A stretch of DNA of 54,711 nt from Gemmatimonas sp. (GCA_013822425.1 PNKL01000016.1:1-54711), one strand, 5' to 3'; positions 14,722 through 23,681 are shown, counted from the stretch's first letter. Notes: generated by a model from the letters alone, not told the origin. A program made the numbers and translations.

Positions 14722-16689
14722 ATGACGGAACTTCCAGGCCGTAACGACCCCTGCCCCTGCGGTTCGGGACGCAAGTACAAGAAGTGTCACGAGGCCAGCG
14801 ATCGCGAAGCCGCCGGCTCGCCACAGCTGCGCCTTCTCGCCGGGGCTCCGGCCGTGGAGCTCAATCGGATGTTGCGTCTGCCGGATTCCGCGGCGTTGAG
14901 TCGCGCGTGGGAGATCGACATCGTGCCGATTCCCGCGTCGTTCGAGGATGATGCGACGGCGCGTCCCGCGGTGATTCTCGTGGTTGCGCCGCCATTCGTA
15001 GTCTGGAGCGATCTGGTGAGCCGCCCGACCGCCGAGCCTCATGAGCTGGCGGCCCTCCTCGCCCACCACGTCCTGGCGGCCGCCAGGAATGCGGGCGTCA
15101 CGCCGACGCAGGTGGCGATTCGCCATCCATCGCTCGTTACGGCGCTTGAGCAGGCGCTGGCCCCGCACCGGATTCGTGTTCTCGCCGCCGAAGAGCTTCC
15201 CGGGGTGGATGATGCAATCCGCAGCCTGTTGGCGCACGTCTATGGCGGCATCGTGCCCCTGCACCAGCTGCGCGCCCAACCCGAAACGTGGGCCGGATGG
15301 GGAATGCCGCCTGATCTCACGGCGCGACTGTTTCGTGCGGCGGCGGCGTTCCATCGCGCCGCGCCGTGGACAATCTCCGACAACGAGGTGCCGGTCCTCG
15401 TCACGCGACCCGGTGGCGATCCGTGGGCCGCCGTTGTCCTCGGCGCGGCCGGAGAGACGTTCGGGCTGGCGCTCTATCACGACATCGTCGACCTCGAGTT
15501 GCTGTTCGCCCGCGGCCCCGAATCAGAGCCCTCCACCGCGTTTGAGGGAATGCACGACACGATCCTCTCGCTGCTGTTCAACACGCGAGCCGAACTCCCA
15601 CGGCGCATGCGTGCCGAAATCAGGGGCGCCGGCTGGGATGTTGCGGGACCGAATGCGTATCCAACGCTCACCGTTCTCAACACGCCGGGTGGCGGTATTC
15701 GGCAGCGGGACTTCGAGGATCTCGTCGCCGCGCTCGAGAGCGTCCCCCGGTTCTTCGCGACGTGCGCGCCGATCTTTGCGGGCACGGCGCTCGACGACGA
15801 GGCAATGGACTGGACGGATCCCGAGACCGGCACGACCTGCAGCCTCCTGCTCGACGAGGTGCTGTTCGACGAATTTCCGCCACCACCCGCGCTCCAACCC
15901 GCCGGTCCTGAGGGTCCGGGCGCGACGCCGCTCGCCTCGCTCGACAACGCGAACGCCCAGCGCAGCGTCAACCGGACGCTCTCCCGATTTCGCGCCTGGC
16001 TTCGCAAGCCACGTCGTGGCAAGCCGCCATCGGAAGCCACCGTGCGCCGGCACGTCGACAACGCGCGCCTCTTCGTTGAACTGTGCGCGTACTCCAGCCA
16101 GATGCCGGTGACCGCCGTCAGCGAATTCGAGTTGCGCAGCTTCCTCTACGACTGGTACCCGCGCAAGGTGGCCGGGTCGTTGGCCGACGCACGGCGCATG
16201 CTCGTCGGGCTGCGCCGGTTCTTCGCCTTTCTCGAGGAGCGCGAGGCCGTGCAGTGCCCATGGGCGTGGCCCATGCTCGGCGACGTGGAGTGGTTCGAGA
16301 TTCGCTGGGAGAGCTTCCCGGGCGGCTTCTTCTGGGACGAGGCCGTTCGGGAATGGCAGGCGCCCTATGTGCGCGATCTCGCCAGCCGGGTACTGCTCCC
16401 CGTCAGCAACCCGGACGGCGGCATTACGTGGGGGGCCACCATGGGGTTGGTCGAGTACACGCTCAACCGCGAGGCGCACCGCCTCTGGATCGTGCAGCGT
16501 GACGAGGCAATTCGCGGCGGGACCACGGTGCCAAGCGATGTGCTCGCGCATGCGGCGGAGGGGCAGCGAGTCTGGGCGCACACGCCGAATGCGAGCTGTG
16601 GCGGACTCACTCCCAAGGCCGCGATTGAGCAGGAACGTGAGCGGATGGAAGCGGACCGCGCGGCCGCGCCGCGGTCGCCGGGGCCGTGA
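14722..16689 (+). CDS. SEC-C zinc-binding protein with long unknown C-terminal part
   Basis: 655 residues. Residues 4-22 are a SEC-C motif (GRNDPCPCGSGRKYKKCH), the C-x-C-x8-C-H zinc site also found at the end of SecA. The middle (about 60-390) contains several alpha/beta segments of the sort found in large uncharacterised SEC-C proteins. Residues about 415-520 (SVNRTLSRFRAWLRK, SEATVRRHVDNARLFVELCA, SLADARRMLVGLRRFFAFLEE) look like an all-helical core-binding domain of tyrosine recombinases, but no catalytic recombinase domain follows. The ATG at 14722 places SEC-C at the N-terminus; the open frame upstream is not convincing. Its last codons overlap a broken ATPase gene. It sits in an accessory segment. 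Confidence 0.65.
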   Translation: MTELPGRNDPCPCGSGRKYKKCHEASDREAAGSPQLRLLAGAPAVELNRMLRLPDSAALSRAWEIDIVPIPASFEDDATARPAVILVVAPPFVVWSDLVSRPTAEPHELAALLAHHVLAAARNAGVTPTQVAIRHPSLVTALEQALAPHRIRVLAAEELPGVDDAIRSLLAHVYGGIVPLHQLRAQPETWAGWGMPPDLTARLFRAAAAFHRAAPWTISDNEVPVLVTRPGGDPWAAVVLGAAGETFGLALYHDIVDLELLFARGPESEPSTAFEGMHDTILSLLFNTRAELPRRMRAEIRGAGWDVAGPNAYPTLTVLNTPGGGIRQRDFEDLVAALESVPRFFATCAPIFAGTALDDEAMDWTDPETGTTCSLLLDEVLFDEFPPPPALQPAGPEGPGATPLASLDNANAQRSVNRTLSRFRAWLRKPRRGKPPSEATVRRHVDNARLFVELCAYSSQMPVTAVSEFELRSFLYDWYPRKVAGSLADARRMLVGLRRFFAFLEEREAVQCPWAWPMLGDVEWFEIRWESFPGGFFWDEAVREWQAPYVRDLASRVLLPVSNPDGGITWGATMGLVEYTLNREAHRLWIVQRDEAIRGGTTVPSDVLAHAAEGQRVWAHTPNASCGGLTPKAAIEQERERMEADRAAAPRSPGP

Positions 16690-17314
16690 TCAGGACCGCG
16701 CTGCGGCCGCTCAAGGGGCTGGTGGTCCTTGACGAGGTGCAGCGGCTTCCCGATCTCTTTCCCGTGCTCCGCGTGCTAGCCGACCGTCGCTTCGGGAGCA
16801 GGACTGTGTGGCGTGGCGCAAGCAGTTCATCCAGACGCTCCTCGAGCGTGACCTGCCGCAGTGGGGCGTGCGCGTCCCGGCCATCGCACTGCGACGCTTC
16901 TGGACGATGGTCGCGCACTATCACGACCAGACGTGGAACGCCGCGGAGCCGGCGCGCGCGCTGGGAGTGAACGAATCCACCACGCGCCGCTATCTGGACC
17001 TGCTCACGGACGCACTGATGATCCGGCAGCTGCAACCGTGGCACGCCAATCTGCGCAAGCGTCAGGTGCGGTCGCCCAAGGTGTTCGTCCGGGACAGCGG
17101 GCTGCTGCGCCGGGGAGACCGCCTGTTCGGCGTGGAGTGCAAGCGCGCGGATGCACCGCGCATGACGCCCTCAATTCGGATTGCGCTGGAAGACCTGGGA
17201 CTCGAACGCGTCGCGGTGGTCTATCCGGGCGAAACGCGATACGCCATAGCCGATCGGGTCGAAGCTGTCCCGCTCAAGACGCTGGCCCGTGCGGAGCGGC
17301 TGTTTGGGGAGTGA
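16686..17314 (+). pseudogene. Second DUF4143-type ATPase, decayed by several deletions
   Basis: It begins in the middle of the ATPase domain (LKGLVVLDEVQRLPDLFPVLRVLADRR), with no Walker A. A deletion and frame change follow near 16800, after which the other frame gives AWRKQFIQTLLERDLPQWGV, RRFWTMVAHYHDQTWNAAEPARALGVNESTTRRYLDLL, the typical DUF4143 region. A second deletion joins KVFVRDSGLLRR directly to GDRLFGVECKRADAP, removing the ~80 residues between. The final LDVE/ECK-like nuclease-fold end with ALEDLGLERVAVVYPG is intact. Not functional as written. Compare with the other broken copy at 6879. Confidence 0.8.
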
Positions 17315-17450
17315 ATCGGCTGAAGGGATTCCGAGTATGGCGGTCGACTCCCGCGTGTACTACAGTGAGAATGCGGCTGGTGTCGCCGCGTCTGCTTTTC
17401 CGTCGCATCGCACCTGCCGCGCTCTTGGCCGAGAGTCGAGATCCTGACCC

Positions 17451-18851
17451 ATGAAGACCGTTCGCCGTGCCGCCGTGGCGGGGATGTTCTATCCGAACAA
17501 CCCCGCGGAACTCGAGCAGACACTCACCGACCTGCTGGCGCATCCTGAAGGCGCCAGGCGGACTCAACCGCCCAAGGCGCTGATCGTGCCGCATGCGGGC
17601 TATGTCTACTCCGGCCCTATCGCCGCCAGCGCCTACGCTCAGCTGGAACCACTGCGCGGCCGCGTTCGCCGCGTGGTGCTGCTGGGGCCCGCCCACTACG
17701 CGTTCGTGCGCGGCCTCGCGCTGCCCGACGCTCAGTGCTTCCGCACTCCCCTCGGCGAAGTACCGCTTGACCTGAACCGCATGCGGCAGCTGGACGCCAT
17801 GCCGCAGGTGGTGCGCAGCGCAGACGCCCACCACAAGGAGCACTCGCTCGAGGTGCAGCTGCCGTTCCTCCAGCACGTGCTGGGCGACTTCGAGCTGTTG
17901 CCGCTGGCAGTGGGCGAAGCGTCCGCGGAGGAGGTGGCCGACGTGCTGGACGCCGTGTGGGGGGGCGACGAGACCCTGATCGTGATCAGCTCCGACCTCT
18001 CGCACTTCCTGCCGGACACGCTCGCCCGCCGGATGGACCAGCAGACGGTGGCCGAGATCGTCGCCCTCGACTCGCACATCGATGCCGAGCGGGCGTGCGG
18101 CGCCACGCCCATCAACGGCATGCTGCTGGCGGCGAAACGGCATGGCCTGCGCGCGGTGACGCTGGACGTGCGCAACTCGAGCCAGACGGCGGGCGATCCC
18201 GACCGGGTGGTGGGCTACGCCGCCTTCGCGTTTGAAGCAAGCGGCTCGGAAGCGACGTCCGACGGGAGTCGAGAGGCCTTCCACGAGAGCTACGGTGCCT
18301 TCGACGAGAGCCGCGGAGAGATCCTGCTCAAGCTGGCCCGCGCGGCCATCAGCGCGCGGCTCGGCCAGAAAGCTCAACCGGTGTCGGAGCCGGAATGGCT
18401 GGCCGAACCCGGCGCGACGTTCGTCACGCTGACCATCAAGGGCGAACTGCGGGGCTGCATCGGCACACTCGACCCGTATCGTTCGCTCACGGATGACGTG
18501 AAGGAGAACGCGGTGGCTGCCGCGTTTCGCGATCCGCGGTTCGATCCGCTGCGCCCGGCGGAACTCAATGACGTGCGCGTCGAGGTGTCCTTGCTGTCGC
18601 CGGTCGAGCTCATCGTGGCGGCCGATGAACCCGCGGCGCTCGCCGCGCTGCGACCGCACGTTGACGGCGTTGTCCTCGAATACAAGCAATATCGCGGTCT
18701 CTTCCTGCCGCAGGTCTGGGAGCAGCTCCCCGAACCGGCCAGATTCCTCGCGCATCTCAAGCGCAAGGCGAGCCTGCCGATGAACTTCTGGTCCCCCGCC
18801 GTTCGTCTGCTGCGCTTCACCGTGAGCAAGTGGAAGGAAGTGGGCGCATGA
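17451..18851 (+). CDS. AmmeMemoRadiSam protein B-A fusion (MEMO + AMMECR1)
   Basis: 466 residues. Residues 1-265 are a MEMO domain (LigB-like dioxygenase fold) with the metal ligands His48 (VPHAGY), His82 (GPAHY), His185 (SDLSHF) and Cys216 (ACGATPIN), all matching the human Memo1 pattern. Residues about 280-460 are an AMMECR1 domain (FVTLTIKGELRGCIGTL, AAFRDPRFDPL, VEVSLLSPVELI, FLPQVWEQL). It overlaps the radical SAM gene by 4 nt. The three-part system is widespread, but its reaction is unknown; metal handling or redox chemistry has been suggested for Memo. MEMO and AMMECR1 in one chain support a physical complex. Confidence 0.92.
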   Translation: MKTVRRAAVAGMFYPNNPAELEQTLTDLLAHPEGARRTQPPKALIVPHAGYVYSGPIAASAYAQLEPLRGRVRRVVLLGPAHYAFVRGLALPDAQCFRTPLGEVPLDLNRMRQLDAMPQVVRSADAHHKEHSLEVQLPFLQHVLGDFELLPLAVGEASAEEVADVLDAVWGGDETLIVISSDLSHFLPDTLARRMDQQTVAEIVALDSHIDAERACGATPINGMLLAAKRHGLRAVTLDVRNSSQTAGDPDRVVGYAAFAFEASGSEATSDGSREAFHESYGAFDESRGEILLKLARAAISARLGQKAQPVSEPEWLAEPGATFVTLTIKGELRGCIGTLDPYRSLTDDVKENAVAAAFRDPRFDPLRPAELNDVRVEVSLLSPVELIVAADEPAALAALRPHVDGVVLEYKQYRGLFLPQVWEQLPEPARFLAHLKRKASLPMNFWSPAVRLLRFTVSKWKEVGA

Positions 18852-19933
18852 GCATCGCCGAATCGCACTACCCGGCGCGATGGTGGCATGCGCTGCCGGA
18901 CGGCCGCATCCAGTGCGACCTCTGCCCGCGCGACTGCAGGCTGCGCGAGGGCCAGCGCGGCCTCTGCTTCGTGCGCAAGGTGGCGGACGGCCGGATGGTG
19001 CTCACGACCTACGGCCGCTCCTCTGGATTCTGCGTTGATCCCATCGAGAAGAAGCCGCTCAACCACTTCTACCCCGGCACGTCGGTCTTCTCCTTCGGCA
19101 CCGCCGGCTGCAACCTGGCGTGCAAGTTCTGCCAGAACTGGGACATCTCCAAGTCGCGCGAGACCGACACGCTGGTGGACCAGGCAATGCCCGACGAGAT
19201 CGCCGCCGCCGCCGCGCGAGGCGGCTGCGCCAGCGTGGCCTTCACGTACAACGATCCGGTGATCTTCGCCGAGTACGCAATGGACGTTGCCGACGCCTGC
19301 CACGCGCGCGGACTCAAGACGGTCGCGGTGACCGCCGGCTACATGCACGACGAGCCTCGTCGCGCGTTCTACGCGAAGATGGATGCAGCGAATGTTGACC
19401 TGAAGGCGTTCACCGAGGATTTCTATTTCACGCTCACGAGCGCGCACCTGCAGCCGGTGCTCGACACGCTGGTCTATCTGGTGCGTGAAACGCACGTCTG
19501 GGTCGAGATCACCACGCTGCTGATTCCGGGCCGCAACGATTCCGACGCGGAACTCGACGCGATGAGCCAATGGATCATGCGCGCACTCGGCCCCGACGTG
19601 CCGCTGCACTTCTCGGCTTTCCACCCCGACTGGAAGATGACGGACGTGCCACCGACGCCTCCGGCCACGCTGACCCGCGCTCGCTCCATCGCGCTGAAGG
19701 CCGGACTGCACTACGTCTACACCGGCAACGTGCACGACCCCGCCGGAGGTACGACATCGTGCCCCGGCTGCCACGAGCCGCTCATCGTCCGGGACTGGTA
19801 TGACATCAGCGCCTACCACCTGACGGCACATGGACGCTGCCCCCGGTGCGGCACGGGCATTGCAGGCCACTTCGGCGTGTTCCGGCGGCCGTTCGGCAGT
19901 CGCCGCGTCCCGATCGCGATGCACCGCGCGTGA
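18848..19933 (+). CDS. AmmeMemoRadiSam system radical SAM enzyme
   Basis: 361 residues. The radical SAM cluster motif is CNLACKFC (Cys88, Cys92, Cys95). It lies later than in typical enzymes because the N-terminus carries an extra cysteine-rich module (Cys23, Cys26, Cys30, Cys40: CDLCPRDC and GLC), a known trait of this family. The C-terminus adds CPGC and CPRC pairs, so an auxiliary metal site is likely. GTSVFSFGTAGCN and VDLKAFTEDFY are family signatures. The ATG at 18848 overlaps the MEMO-AMMECR1 stop. Probably uses SAM to make a radical that modifies an unknown substrate held by MEMO-AMMECR1. Confidence 0.92.
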   Translation: MSIAESHYPARWWHALPDGRIQCDLCPRDCRLREGQRGLCFVRKVADGRMVLTTYGRSSGFCVDPIEKKPLNHFYPGTSVFSFGTAGCNLACKFCQNWDISKSRETDTLVDQAMPDEIAAAAARGGCASVAFTYNDPVIFAEYAMDVADACHARGLKTVAVTAGYMHDEPRRAFYAKMDAANVDLKAFTEDFYFTLTSAHLQPVLDTLVYLVRETHVWVEITTLLIPGRNDSDAELDAMSQWIMRALGPDVPLHFSAFHPDWKMTDVPPTPPATLTRARSIALKAGLHYVYTGNVHDPAGGTTSCPGCHEPLIVRDWYDISAYHLTAHGRCPRCGTGIAGHFGVFRRPFGSRRVPIAMHRA

Positions 19934-20038
19934 CCTCCCCGTGGGGCACGCGCGACCACCCTGGGCGCGTCGCGGGCCCGCAACCAGGCTGCTCGCCGTG
20001 CCTGTGCGAGCGGAAGTAGATTTGAGAGTTGGCCTCGC

Positions 20039-21055
20039 ATGCCACGAGCGAAGATGAGTCCACTGTCCCTGGGGGCCCGAGCGATGGCGGGTGGGTTGAT
20101 GTCACGTCGGCCCGTGCGGATTGCGGCCGCCGGGATCGTGCTGCTGGTGCTCGGCGGCGCCGCGTGGCTGCTGCGGAACCCCGAGCCGGTCTTCGCGGCG
20201 CGCACCGGCCGGCTGGTGCGCGTGGACACGCTCGCCGTGCGGCACGATCGTGGCATGCTCGAGCAGGAGTTCGCGCTCACGTCGGCAACGGGATTGCGCG
20301 TCCACGTGGCCGTGCGGCGGCCGGCGCCGGCGTCTGGTGACACGCTGCGCCGCATGCTCTTCCTGCTGCTTGGTGGTCATGAGCGCGGCCGCGGCGCGGC
20401 CGCGCTCGTCGCTGACACACGAGGCACCGTCGTCGCGTCGTTCGACTACCCGTTCGACGGCGAGCGTCGTGCCAAGGGACTCGCGGTGGTTGCGCAGGTG
20501 CCGTCGATTCGACGTGCGCTGTACGACAGTCCGCCGGCGGTCACGCTCGCCCTCGACTACCTGCTGGGGCGTCCCGACGTGGATTCCGCGCGCGTCGAGC
20601 TGGTCGGGGCGAGCTTCGGCGCGTCGTTCGCGACTATCGCGGCCGCACGGGATCCGCGGGTCACGCGGCTCTGGATCGCTCACGGCGGTGGCAAGCCATT
20701 TGCGATGATCAACGCCGGCCTGGAGCGGGACATTCCCTTCGCACCGCTCCGGTGGCCGGTGGCGGGCCTGGCCACCCTGCTCGCCTCGGGGCCCCGCTTC
20801 GCGGCCGAGCGATGGGTGGCGCGGGTGGCGCCGCGGCCGGTGGTGATGCTGAACGCCCGGGAGGACGAGCGGATTCCGCGAGAGAGCGTTGAGGCCCTCT
20901 GGAACGCCGCGCGGGAACCGAAATCGCAGGTGTGGCTCCCCGGACGGCACATGCAGGGCAATCGCCAGGACGTGCTTCGCGCCCTCGTTGACACCGTGAT
21001 GGCACGCTCGGGCGTGCCGTTTGGTACGCTGGGCAGCACTGCCCCGTTGCGGTAG
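20039..21055 (+). CDS. Membrane-anchored alpha/beta hydrolase
   Basis: 338 residues from ATG 20039; later ATGs at 20054, 20084 and 20099 are possible, the last starting directly at the membrane anchor (SRRPVRIAAAGIVLLVLGG). The nucleophile elbow is GASFG. An acidic residue in NAREDERIP and a late histidine in LPGRHMQGN complete a plausible Ser-Asp-His triad. The region around LLLGGHERGRGAA would hold the oxyanion hole. Substrate unknown; located outside the membrane if the anchor is N-in. It lies 105 nt after the radical SAM gene and 9 nt before the acyl-CoA dehydrogenase. Confidence 0.65.
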   Translation: MPRAKMSPLSLGARAMAGGLMSRRPVRIAAAGIVLLVLGGAAWLLRNPEPVFAARTGRLVRVDTLAVRHDRGMLEQEFALTSATGLRVHVAVRRPAPASGDTLRRMLFLLLGGHERGRGAAALVADTRGTVVASFDYPFDGERRAKGLAVVAQVPSIRRALYDSPPAVTLALDYLLGRPDVDSARVELVGASFGASFATIAAARDPRVTRLWIAHGGGKPFAMINAGLERDIPFAPLRWPVAGLATLLASGPRFAAERWVARVAPRPVVMLNAREDERIPRESVEALWNAAREPKSQVWLPGRHMQGNRQDVLRALVDTVMARSGVPFGTLGSTAPLR

Positions 21056-21064
21056 CTTCCACGC

Positions 21065-22234
21065 ATGACTCCCGACTCCTCCGCCCAGCGCCCCCCGTTG
21101 ACGGTCCTCACCGACGACGAGCTCGCCTTCCGCGATGCGGTCGCCGATTTCACGAACGGCGAAGTGCGCCCACGCGTGCAAGAGATGGAGCGCGCGGCCA
21201 AGCTCGATCCAACACTGATCCCCAAGTACTTCGAGCTGGGTCTCATGGGCATCCAGGTGCCCGAGGAGCACGGCGGCGCGGGCGGCTCCCTGATGATGGT
21301 GACCATCGCCGTCGAGGAGATCAGCAAGGCCGACGCGGCTGCCGCCATCATGGTGGACGTGCAGAATACGCTCGTCCTCTACCCGATGCTCACGTACGCG
21401 ACCGACGAGCAGAAGGCGAGATACCTGCCTCGCCTCTGCACCGACATGGTGGGTGCGTACGCGCTCTCCGAGGCATCCTCGGGAAGCGACGCCTTCGCCC
21501 TGCAGACGCGCGCCACGGTGCAGCCCGACGGGTCATGGCTCCTCAACGGCCGCAAGCTGTGGATCACCAACGGCGCCGAGGCGGAGTTCTTCATCATCTT
21601 CGCCAACGCCGATCCGTCCAAAGGCTACAAGGGGATCACGGCGTTCATCGTCGAGCGCGGATTCGGTGGCTTCTCCGTTGGCAAGAAGGAGGACAAGCTC
21701 GGCATTCGTGCCTCGAGCACAACGGAGCTCATTCTCGACAACGTCCCGGTGCCTGCGGCCAACGTGCTCGGTCCCGTGGGACAGGGCTACAAGATCGCCA
21801 TCGAGACGCTCAACGAGGGGCGCATCGGCATCGGCGCGCAGATGATCGGCAACGCGCAGGGCGCGCTTGCCGCCGCCGTCGCGTACCTCAAGGAGCGCAA
21901 GCAGTTCGGCAAGGCGCTCAGCGAGTTCCAGGGAATCCAGTTCCAGGTGGCGCAGGCGGCGACGGAACTGGAGGCCGCACGGCTCATGGTGTACAACGCC
22001 ACGCGGCTCAAGGAAGCCGGGCACGACATCGCCGTCACCGGTGCAATGGCCAAGCTGTACGCGTCGCAGGTGTGCGAGCGCGTGACCTCGCTGGCCGTCG
22101 AACTCCTCGGCGGCGCCGGCTACACCAAGGACTATCCCGTCGAGAAGTTCTACCGCGACGCGAAGATCGGGACGATCTACGAGGGGACGTCGAACATGCA
22201 GTTACAGACGATTGCGAAGGCGCTACTCAAGTAG
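21065..22234 (+). CDS. Acyl-CoA dehydrogenase
   Basis: 389 residues, full length. FAD-dependent oxidation of acyl-CoA to enoyl-CoA, with electrons passed to ETF. Visible family marks: GIQVPEEHGGAGGS, AYALSEASSGSDAFAL, LNGRKLWITNGAEAEFFIIFA, the RKQFGKALSEFQGIQFQVA helix, LLGGAGYTKDYPVEKFYRDAKI and the C-terminal IYEGTSNMQLQTIAKALL, where the glutamate of YEGTSN is the catalytic base seen in short-chain and medium-chain enzymes. Chain-length specificity cannot be told by eye. It is 9 nt after the hydrolase gene and probably co-transcribed. Confidence 0.93.
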   Translation: MTPDSSAQRPPLTVLTDDELAFRDAVADFTNGEVRPRVQEMERAAKLDPTLIPKYFELGLMGIQVPEEHGGAGGSLMMVTIAVEEISKADAAAAIMVDVQNTLVLYPMLTYATDEQKARYLPRLCTDMVGAYALSEASSGSDAFALQTRATVQPDGSWLLNGRKLWITNGAEAEFFIIFANADPSKGYKGITAFIVERGFGGFSVGKKEDKLGIRASSTTELILDNVPVPAANVLGPVGQGYKIAIETLNEGRIGIGAQMIGNAQGALAAAVAYLKERKQFGKALSEFQGIQFQVAQAATELEAARLMVYNATRLKEAGHDIAVTGAMAKLYASQVCERVTSLAVELLGGAGYTKDYPVEKFYRDAKIGTIYEGTSNMQLQTIAKALLK

Positions 22235-22335
22235 AGCGGGGACGTTGCGACGGAATCGCCCACCGTGCAACACGATGGTGACAGCCCGCGCGCCGACCGT
22301 GCCAATGCTCTTCGCTCGACGGTCGAGGAGCGCGG

Positions 22336-22731
22336 ATGGGACACGAGGCGCCGGCGGCCTGCGACGTCTACAAGCCCTTGCGTCCGCAGGCGTCGCCGTT
22401 GTTCCGGTTGGTGTCGAATCACGTGCAGCGGCTGCAGACGGTGCCCGACGAGCGCTTCGCGCGCGAGTACGGCCCGTGCTGCACCGGCAAGTCGTCCTGG
22501 CGATCCCGAAGCGGCTCCGCGTGTGCGGTCTGGGTCCCCGAGGACGATCGAGTCTTCGCGACACGCCTCGCGCGCTACTGCGCGCGCAATCCCGTGGCAC
22601 TGGAGCGGCTGACGGACGACCGCGCGGCGGGAAGCGGCGGGTACACGGCCCCCCGACCGCCCTCAGCGTTGTTGCGCCGCGGGCAGAGCCGCGCGATCCT
22701 TTCACCACCCCGATTGAAACTCCTATCCTGA
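22336..22731 (+). pseudogene. Degenerate IS91-type transposase
   Basis: One frame gives YKPLRPQASPLFRLVSNHVQ and LQTVPDERFAREYGPCC, like the N-terminus of IS91-family transposases (YRPRxPExTxLYxLVxxHxxxF). A neighbouring frame at 22488-22529 gives VVLAIPKRLRVC, the conserved VLxxPKRLR segment. The first frame then continues with RLARYCARNPVALERLTDDRA, the motif near the C-terminus (LxRYxxRPxxxxERL). Most of the catalytic middle, including the HUH/Tyr region, is missing and the frame is broken. No ends or target sites recognised. Confidence 0.65.
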
Positions 22732-22752
22732 ACTCCTATCCTGATTGCCCAG

Positions 22753-23019
22753 ATGACCGATCTGCTCCCCCCCGACGACACAAGCCCAGAGGCGCAGCGG
22801 GTGCTAGCGGGCCTGTACGCGCGGATGTCGCCCGCCGCGAAGCTACAGTGCATGCAGCAGATCACGCGCTCGGCGAATCAACTGGCGCTCGCGGGTCTGC
22901 GGCGCAGGAATCCAGGGGACACCGAATCTGAGCTCCTGCTGCGGCTGGCGCGCATGCGGCTCGGCGATGACATCATCGACGCGGTCTATTCCCCACAGAC
23001 GCCTCGCCGTGGCGCCTGA
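22753..23019 (+). CDS. Small helical protein paired with a nucleotidyltransferase
   Basis: 88 residues: TSPEAQRVLAGLYARMSPAAKL, QQITRSANQLALAGLRRRN, ESELLLRLARMRLGDD. It belongs to the same family as the protein at 14391. The GTG start of the nucleotidyltransferase lies inside its last codons (11-nt overlap), so the two are translated together and probably interact. The pair follows an IS91-type relic and looks like a mobile cassette. A toxin-antitoxin function is possible but nothing in the sequence proves it. Confidence 0.65.
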   Translation: MTDLLPPDDTSPEAQRVLAGLYARMSPAAKLQCMQQITRSANQLALAGLRRRNPGDTESELLLRLARMRLGDDIIDAVYSPQTPRRGA

Positions 23020-23635
23020 CTCGTTCCCCGATCCGATCGCCGTCGCGATCTCGTTCTCAGCCTTGCTGGAGCGGCTTGGTATTTCGTACCTGATTGGCGG
23101 GTCGTTCGCGAGTTCGATTCACGGGGAGCCCCGATCGACCAACGACATCGACGTGGTCGCCGATATTCGCGCCGAACACGTTCCATTGTTCGTCGAACTG
23201 CTCGGCCAAGAATACTACGTGAGTGCCGAGGCCATGGAGGCCGCCGTCCGATCTGAGGGAACGTTCAACGTCATCCATGTGGACGGGGGCATCAAGGTCG
23301 ACGTCTTCGTAGCGGGGCATGACGCCTTCAACCAGGAGCGTCTGCGGTTCCGCGAGCCGGTGCTCCCCCTCGCAGGCCAGTCCTCGACGCTGTACGTGGA
23401 CACGGCGGAGCATTCGATCTTGCGCAAGCTCGAGTGGTTCCGGCGCGGCGACGACGTCTCCGAGCGGCAGTGGCGCGACGTGGTCGGGATCCTGCGCGTT
23501 CAGGGGAACCGGCTCGACGTGCGCCGCCTGCGCGACTGGGCGGCGCGGCTTGGCGTATCGGACCTGCTGGAGCGCGCGTTCCGTGTCAGCGAAGGCGAGG
23601 GGACGTCGCGCGCGGGACCGCCTGAGGCGCGATGA
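23009..23635 (+). CDS. Nucleotidyltransferase-fold protein (MNT/DUF6036-like)
   Basis: 208 residues from GTG 23009 (overlapping the partner gene); an ATG at 22967 in the same frame is less likely. Catalytic signature: YLIGGSFASSIHGEPRSTND followed by IDVV, i.e. the GGS loop (30-32) and the DxD pair (Asp46, Asp48) with a third acidic candidate in IKVDVF. C-terminal helical part: RKLEWFRRGDDVSERQWRDVVGIL and LRDWAARLGVSDLLERAF. Such proteins can transfer a nucleotide to RNA or protein. Pairing with a small helical gene suggests a two-component cassette. Intact and full length by eye. Confidence 0.75.
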   Translation: MAPDSFPDPIAVAISFSALLERLGISYLIGGSFASSIHGEPRSTNDIDVVADIRAEHVPLFVELLGQEYYVSAEAMEAAVRSEGTFNVIHVDGGIKVDVFVAGHDAFNQERLRFREPVLPLAGQSSTLYVDTAEHSILRKLEWFRRGDDVSERQWRDVVGILRVQGNRLDVRRLRDWAARLGVSDLLERAFRVSEGEGTSRAGPPEAR

Positions 23636-23681
23636 AGCCAACGCAGGACGCAGCCCGGCTTACCGACAAACCGACGGCCGC

